Part shown: positions 23,261-27,251 of the stretch, piece after piece
How the letters are laid out: every line of letters starts with the position of its first letter
Position numbering within the stretch: the stretch's first letter is position 1
DNA from: an uncultured Methanobrevibacter sp.
GTDB taxonomy: Archaea; Methanobacteriota; Methanobacteria; Methanobacteriales; Methanobacteriaceae
Assembly: GCF_937906425.1 (NCBI RefSeq)
Contig: NZ_CALCYR010000283.1
Location: forward strand, 1 to 27,251
Direction of reading: 5' to 3'
DNA length: 27,251 bases
Notes under the pieces: model-generated
What the model was told of the DNA's origin: nothing
The model's database searches: none
Seen by the model: the letters and a program-made list of their open reading frames with translations, nothing else
Made by a program: the position numbers and the translations under genes

Positions 23261-24973
23261 ATGAATCATGAAAAAATGACAAATATAGCACGTAAAAGAG
23301 GTTTTTTATGGCCTTCTTTTGAAATTTACTCAGGAGTTTCCGGATTTACCGATTATGGACCTCTTGGAGCAAGTTTAAAAAACAATATTATGCAAAAGTG
23401 GAGAAAACAATACATTGCAGGAGAAGGTTTCCATGAAATAGAAGGACCTACTGTAATGCCAAAAGAAGTTTTAAAGGCTTCAGGTCACGTTGACAACTTT
23501 ACAGACCCTATGACAAAATGTGAATCCTGTGGAGAGGTTTATAGGGCAGACCACATCATTGAAGAAGCAATCGGTGAAGATGTGGAAAGTTTGGAAAACG
23601 AGGAAATGGATGAGATTGTAGCAAAAAACAATATCAAATGTCCAAGCTGCGATGGAGACTTGGCAAAAATCTGGAATTACAATCTAATGTTTAAAACGGA
23701 AATTGGTGCAAAAGGAGACAAAGTAGGTTATATGAGACCTGAAACTGCACAAGGAATTTTCATTTTATTCAAACGTTTATCAAGATTCTTTAAAAACAAA
23801 TTGCCATTTGGTGCAGTCCAACTTGGAAAAGCATACAGAAACGAGATTTCCCCAAGGCAAGGAGTTATCCGTCTTAGAGAGTTTACACAAGCTGAAGCTG
23901 AAATCTTCTTGGACCCAAAAGACAAGACACATCCTAAATTCAAGCAAATAGCTGATGAAAAATTATACCTTTCATCCCAGGATGTCCAAATAAACAATAA
24001 GGAAACCTTGGAGATTACAGCTCAAGAAGCATTGGATCAAGGAGTTGTTTCATCTGAAACATTGATTTATCAATTATACCTTGCTAGAAAATTCTTGAAG
24101 GAATTAGGAATTCCTGACGAGGTCTTAAGATTCAGACAACACTTACCTGGAGAAATGGCACACTATGCTCTTGACTGTTGGGACGTTGAATGTTTAACCG
24201 ACCAATATGGTTGGGTGGAAATCATTGGTATTGCAGATAGAGGAGATTACGACTTAAAGGCCCACACCCAATTCAGTAATGATGAATTAAGCATTTACCA
24301 AGAGTTTGACGAAGCAAAAACCATTTCCAAACTTGTTGTAAAACCTAACTTAAAATTATTCGGACCTGCATTCAAGGGAGACTCCCCTAAAATCAAGACA
24401 TATATTGAAAACTTAAGTGATGAAGAGGTAGTGGAACTTAAAGAAAAAATAGAAGCTGATGGAAAATTCACTTTGGAATTGGACAACAGCTTTGAAATTC
24501 TTGAGGAACACTTGATTTTTGAGGAAATTGAAGAGGAAGTAAAAGGAGAAAGAATCATACCTCATGTAATCGAACCATCATTCGGTATTGACAGAATTCT
24601 CTACTGCACATTACTCCATTCCTTTAAGACTGAAGAAGATGGAGTCAGCAAGGAATACTTTAAATTCGCAAATGAAATAGCTCCGATTCAAGTCAGCGTA
24701 TTCCCATTAATGAATAAAGACGGACTTGATGAGATTGCAACTGAAATCACCCACAACTTACGTGAAGAAGGATTTACAGTTGATTTAGACACTTCAGGAA
24801 CTATAGGAAAAAGATATGCTCGTGCTGATGAAGTAGGTGTTCCAATAGCTATTACTGTAGACTTTGATACAAAAGAAGATGATACTGTAACAATTAGAAA
24901 CAGAGACACTGAAGAACAGGAAAGAGTAAAAATCGAAGACTTAAAAGAAATTATTGAAGAAAAACTTCAATAA
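23261..24973 (+). CDS. glyS: Glycyl-tRNA synthetase (archaeal/eukaryotic alpha2 type)
   Basis: 570 residues, the normal length for the archaeal homodimer. Class II aminoacyl-tRNA synthetase charging tRNA-Gly. The N-terminus RKRGFLWPSFEIYSGVSGF and DYGPLG (motif 1 region) are typical. A zinc-binding pair of CxxC motifs is at Cys 87/90 and 127/130. MRPETAQGIF is at about 158-167. Motif 2 is YRNEISPRQGVIRLREF at about 192-208, and motif 3 is EPSFGIDRILYCTL near the C-terminal third. An HGTP-type anticodon-binding domain closes the protein (APIQVSVFPLMNKDGLDEIA). GGAG lies a few bases before ATG 23261. No internal disruption. Confidence 0.97.
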   Translation: MNHEKMTNIARKRGFLWPSFEIYSGVSGFTDYGPLGASLKNNIMQKWRKQYIAGEGFHEIEGPTVMPKEVLKASGHVDNFTDPMTKCESCGEVYRADHIIEEAIGEDVESLENEEMDEIVAKNNIKCPSCDGDLAKIWNYNLMFKTEIGAKGDKVGYMRPETAQGIFILFKRLSRFFKNKLPFGAVQLGKAYRNEISPRQGVIRLREFTQAEAEIFLDPKDKTHPKFKQIADEKLYLSSQDVQINNKETLEITAQEALDQGVVSSETLIYQLYLARKFLKELGIPDEVLRFRQHLPGEMAHYALDCWDVECLTDQYGWVEIIGIADRGDYDLKAHTQFSNDELSIYQEFDEAKTISKLVVKPNLKLFGPAFKGDSPKIKTYIENLSDEEVVELKEKIEADGKFTLELDNSFEILEEHLIFEEIEEEVKGERIIPHVIEPSFGIDRILYCTLLHSFKTEEDGVSKEYFKFANEIAPIQVSVFPLMNKDGLDEIATEITHNLREEGFTVDLDTSGTIGKRYARADEVGVPIAITVDFDTKEDDTVTIRNRDTEEQERVKIEDLKEIIEEKLQ

Positions 24974-24977
24974 TTCC

Positions 24978-25004
24978 ATTTTATTTTTTAAAAAAAAATA
25001 AAAT
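24978..25004. terminator. Bidirectional A/T hairpin between convergent glyS and regulator gene
   Basis: ATTTTATTTTTT / AAAAAATAAAAT form a perfect 12-base inverted repeat with a three-base A centre, starting 5 bases after the glyS stop. Either strand offers a T-run, so it can serve both glyS and, less directly, the minus-strand regulator ending at 25145. The stem is all A-T, so stability is low. The T-runs are the stronger argument. Confidence 0.5.
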
Positions 25005-25144
25005 CAAATACTATTTTTAAATCATAAAAATTTTAAAGAAAAATTTTAAAAAAAATAAAACTCGTTAATTAAATATTATTTTCTATTTTTTCATAAAACA
25101 CCCCCTAAATAATAAATAAACTATTTTTAAAATCATAAACCCAA

Positions 25145-25963
25145 TTACAAAATTATCTGGTTTGAATTTTTATAATAAAAGTCAAATATCTCTCTTGCCC
25201 ATAAAACCCCTGGTTCTGTATCATTATAAATTACAAGCCCATCATCAAATGAACCATCCTTTTTAAAAAGATTCATCATCATAAGTTCTGAACCATAAAT
25301 GAGAAACAATTTCAAATCCCCAGAATACTTACGAAGACGGATCAAGTCATTGTCTGACAATTCAATAAGCTTTTTAAAATAACCTGTTTTTTTAATGGAT
25401 TTTAATACATCATCATTTACTATTAAATCCAATGAATTACCCTTTCTCACATGATCCAAAATTATATCCATATGGCCTTGAGAAAAGATAGGCAGAAGTA
25501 TCCCAATGTCCTTTGATGAATTAATGGATTTTTCGCATATATCAATATATTCAGACAAGTCAACCTGATTTACCTTATGAAACTTTGAATCGTTTAGCAA
25601 ATAAGCATTATTTATAAATTCTGTTGGAAAAGAATTGATTTGATGAGTTTCCCAAAATTCACGATTTGTTTCAAAAAGATATAAGTTCTTTTGAAGCTTG
25701 TCCAAAGCAAAACCATATAATGCCCCCTTTGAAGTAGCACAATATTGCTTATAATTTTTTGTAATCAAATCCAAGGACTCCAATTCCTTTATGGCATGCA
25801 ATATTGTAGCGGAAGGCTTGTTAAAACTTTCCCTCAATTCCTTTAATTCATCACAATTATCCAACAGGTGAATAAGCAATTCATTTCTCACAGTAGAAGC
25901 TAATATAAAACGCATATTATTAAAATCTCTACGTTTTACCTTAAATTTATCCTCAATCAACAT
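25145..25963 (-). CDS. FilR1/DUF1724-type winged-helix transcriptional regulator
   Basis: 272 residues. The N-terminal ~85 residues form a winged helix: ILASTVRNELLIHLLD, then NKPSATILHAIKELESLDLI as the recognition region, then a YCATSKGALYG wing. The middle and C-terminal part is the FilR1 (DUF1724) domain of methanogen regulators, recognised by the REFWETHQINSFP segment at about 103-115 and the ending LFKKDGSFDDGLVIY with a W-A-R-E-I-F-D-F-Y tail. FilR1 proteins are thought to sense a small molecule, and targets here are unknown. GTGATAAA precedes ATG 25963. The gene upstream at 26066 is a paralogue in the same direction with a 102-base gap. Confidence 0.87.
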   Translation of the reverse strand: MLIEDKFKVKRRDFNNMRFILASTVRNELLIHLLDNCDELKELRESFNKPSATILHAIKELESLDLITKNYKQYCATSKGALYGFALDKLQKNLYLFETNREFWETHQINSFPTEFINNAYLLNDSKFHKVNQVDLSEYIDICEKSINSSKDIGILLPIFSQGHMDIILDHVRKGNSLDLIVNDDVLKSIKKTGYFKKLIELSDNDLIRLRKYSGDLKLFLIYGSELMMMNLFKKDGSFDDGLVIYNDTEPGVLWAREIFDFYYKNSNQIIL

Positions 25964-26065
25964 TTTATCACACTAAAACCATCCAAACAGAATCTCTAAA
26001 AATCTAAAACCCCATTTGGAAAATAACCCTATAAAACAATAAACATATTGTAAACTCACAAAAAT

Positions 26066-26863
26066 TTAATAAATAAAATTCCTTGCATCATCCTTATATG
26101 AATTAAACAACTTGTTAGCCCAATCAATAGCCTTTTCTTCACAAGATACAAGTAATCTATTCTGATCATAACTTCCATCAGTCTTAAACAAGCCAATGGA
26201 AACATTTTTATCCGAAATTGCCAAAGCCAATTTGATATGCTCATCGATTTCCAAAATTCTTAAAAGACCATTGTCAATGGCATCCTTTACAATAACTTCG
26301 CCAATACATTGAACAAAACGTCTGCTAATCACTCTTGGAAGAATAATTTCAATCTTGGCACGGGACAAAACTAGTCGTCTAATCAGTTTAGGATACTCTG
26401 GATGAAAATAAGGAAAAATAACCTTTAAAACACTTGAGCTGGTAAATATTTTCCTAAATTCCTCATGAGTCCTATAAATGTCGGAAGGAGAACTGCTGAT
26501 AAGTTCTGAACCTTTCAATGAAGACAATTGCTGATGATAGGAATTTGAAATCGGATATATGTCATGATTTAACCAAAAATCAGAGAAATTGTTTATTGTA
26601 TTCAGCTCATCCTGAAAATCCATCAGTGCAATAAGGTATATTCGACCTATATTAGTTAATCTAAACTTATTTTGCACCTTTTCAACAAGTCTTCTTTCAC
26701 AAAGTTTATGAATGTTTGTAGAAAGTGAACTGTAAGTCAATAAAGAATCCTTATTAAAATCAATTAATCTATGTGGTTTTTTAGACAAATCAACCATTAT
26801 TCTCAATCGGACATTTGAACCGTTTATAAATTTTAGTTCTTCTTTCATATGTTCATAAGTCAT
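26066..26863 (-). CDS. FilR1/DUF1724-type winged-helix transcriptional regulator (paralogue)
   Basis: 265 residues, same layout as its neighbour: an N-terminal winged helix (GSNVRLRIMVDL, then YSSLSTNIHKLCERRLVEKV) and a FilR1 domain with SDFWLNHDIYPIS and the C-terminal LFKTDGSYDQNRLL...AIDWANKLF. The two ends align directly (LFKxDGSxD at matching places), so the pair arose by duplication and has diverged widely. The start ATG 26863 is preceded by GAGGG plus five bases. It could be read together with the 25145-25963 gene or from its own promoter. A perfect 17-base dyad lies about 170 bases upstream. Confidence 0.86.
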   Translation of the reverse strand: MTYEHMKEELKFINGSNVRLRIMVDLSKKPHRLIDFNKDSLLTYSSLSTNIHKLCERRLVEKVQNKFRLTNIGRIYLIALMDFQDELNTINNFSDFWLNHDIYPISNSYHQQLSSLKGSELISSSPSDIYRTHEEFRKIFTSSSVLKVIFPYFHPEYPKLIRRLVLSRAKIEIILPRVISRRFVQCIGEVIVKDAIDNGLLRILEIDEHIKLALAISDKNVSIGLFKTDGSYDQNRLLVSCEEKAIDWANKLFNSYKDDARNFIY

Positions 26864-27031
26864 CTAATCCCTCAAAAAGATATTTTAAATAATTAATTAA
26901 TGTGAATAATTTAAAAAAAAGCCTGAGCTTAATCCAAATTAAAATTATTTAAAAACTTAATGAAGCATACAAAAAATAAAATATTAAATTTGTTTTAAAA
27001 AAAAACAAGAGCAATTTTTTAAAAAGGACAA

Positions 27032-27048
27032 TGATTGACTTTCAATCA
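27032..27048. promoter_or_regulatory. Perfect 17-base dyad upstream of the FilR1 pair
   Basis: TGATTGA-CTT-TCAATCA has seven-base arms and a three-base centre. It is about 170 bases before the start of the 26863 regulator, in an otherwise gene-free 380-base stretch. AAGC-CTGA-GCTT at 26919-26930 is a second, weaker dyad nearer the gene. Either could be an operator or a terminator hairpin of an unseen gene to the right. Confidence 0.35.
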
Positions 27049-27140
27049 CATTTTTAAAAGTTTGAAGATTAAGAAATATCTAGTAAATCAAGAAAGGGAT
27101 AATTAAACTTCAACCAATTATATAGAAAAGACTTAAAATC

Positions 27141-27251
27141 AAACCTAAAAACCAAACAAATAAGCCCAGAATTAAAAATCAAACCTAAAACTAAATAAAT
27201 AAGCCCAGAATTAAAAATCAAACCTAAAACTAAATAAATAAGCCCAGAATT
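27141..27251. repeat. 40-bp tandem repeat cut by the window edge
   Basis: Units start at 27141, 27181 and 27220 (AAACCTAAAA ... ATAAGCCCAGAATTAAAAATC). The second and third units are identical over the 32 bases visible. The first differs at three positions in its middle, plus one base of length. There are no unique spacers. The array probably continues beyond 27251. Confidence 0.85.

Noticed and set aside
27141..27251. CRISPR array at the right end, and other repeat arrays as CRISPR
   Set aside because: Units abut with no unique spacers, are nearly identical throughout and extremely AT-rich. No cas genes are present.

Overview
The window has two parts that do not belong together. Positions 1 to about 1310 are GC-rich bacterial DNA: three overlapping minus-strand genes encoding a Spy/CpxP-like periplasmic protein, a small membrane protein in the anti-sigma position, and an ECF sigma factor. 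From about 1311 to the end the DNA is very AT-rich. It has archaeal-type promoters (TATA boxes), GTGAT-type ribosome binding sites, and a methanogen gene set typical of Methanobrevibacter or close Methanobacteriales. The sigma-factor reading frame runs into the AT-rich DNA and stops without a start codon, so the join near 1311 is most simply an assembly chimera.

Archaeal part, left to right. At 1529-3454 lie the YcaO/TfuA pair that thioamidates a glycine of methyl-coenzyme M reductase, followed at 3836-4915 by a LarE-like sulfur transferase with an unusual C-terminal extension. From 5079 to 10159 come five minus-strand genes, each with its own intergenic space: an unknown protein, a four-CBS-domain protein, a chloramphenicol-acetyltransferase-fold protein, a universal stress protein with a conspicuous operator-like promoter, and a metal-dependent amidohydrolase. 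A plus-strand zinc-ribbon protein that appears to start at ATA (10628) and a small unknown minus-strand gene (11355-11699) follow. The iorBA operon (11915-14552, minus) encodes indolepyruvate:ferredoxin oxidoreductase. The plus-strand genes tfrB (thiol:fumarate reductase B), a TrmJ-like RNA 2'-O-methyltransferase and a cysteine-rich iron-sulfur protein run from 15310 to 18793. A large secreted pseudomurein-binding surface protein (19127-21469, minus) appears to start at ATT. Then come dcd and glyS (plus) and two tandem FilR1-type (DUF1724) winged-helix regulators (minus).

The pseudomurein-binding protein, the McrA thioamidation pair, TfrB and the FilR1 regulators all point to a hydrogenotrophic methanogen with a pseudomurein wall. 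The low GC suggests a rumen or gut Methanobrevibacter. No rRNA, tRNA, CRISPR array, transposase or phage gene was seen.

Three non-coding features stand out. Most intergenic gaps carry their own unrelated short tandem repeat, usually 36-53 bp in 2-4 copies. The ribosome-binding-site-to-start spacing is nearly constant (G-TG, five bases, start), which exposes two probable non-ATG starts. Several perfect inverted repeats sit at promoter-proximal positions.
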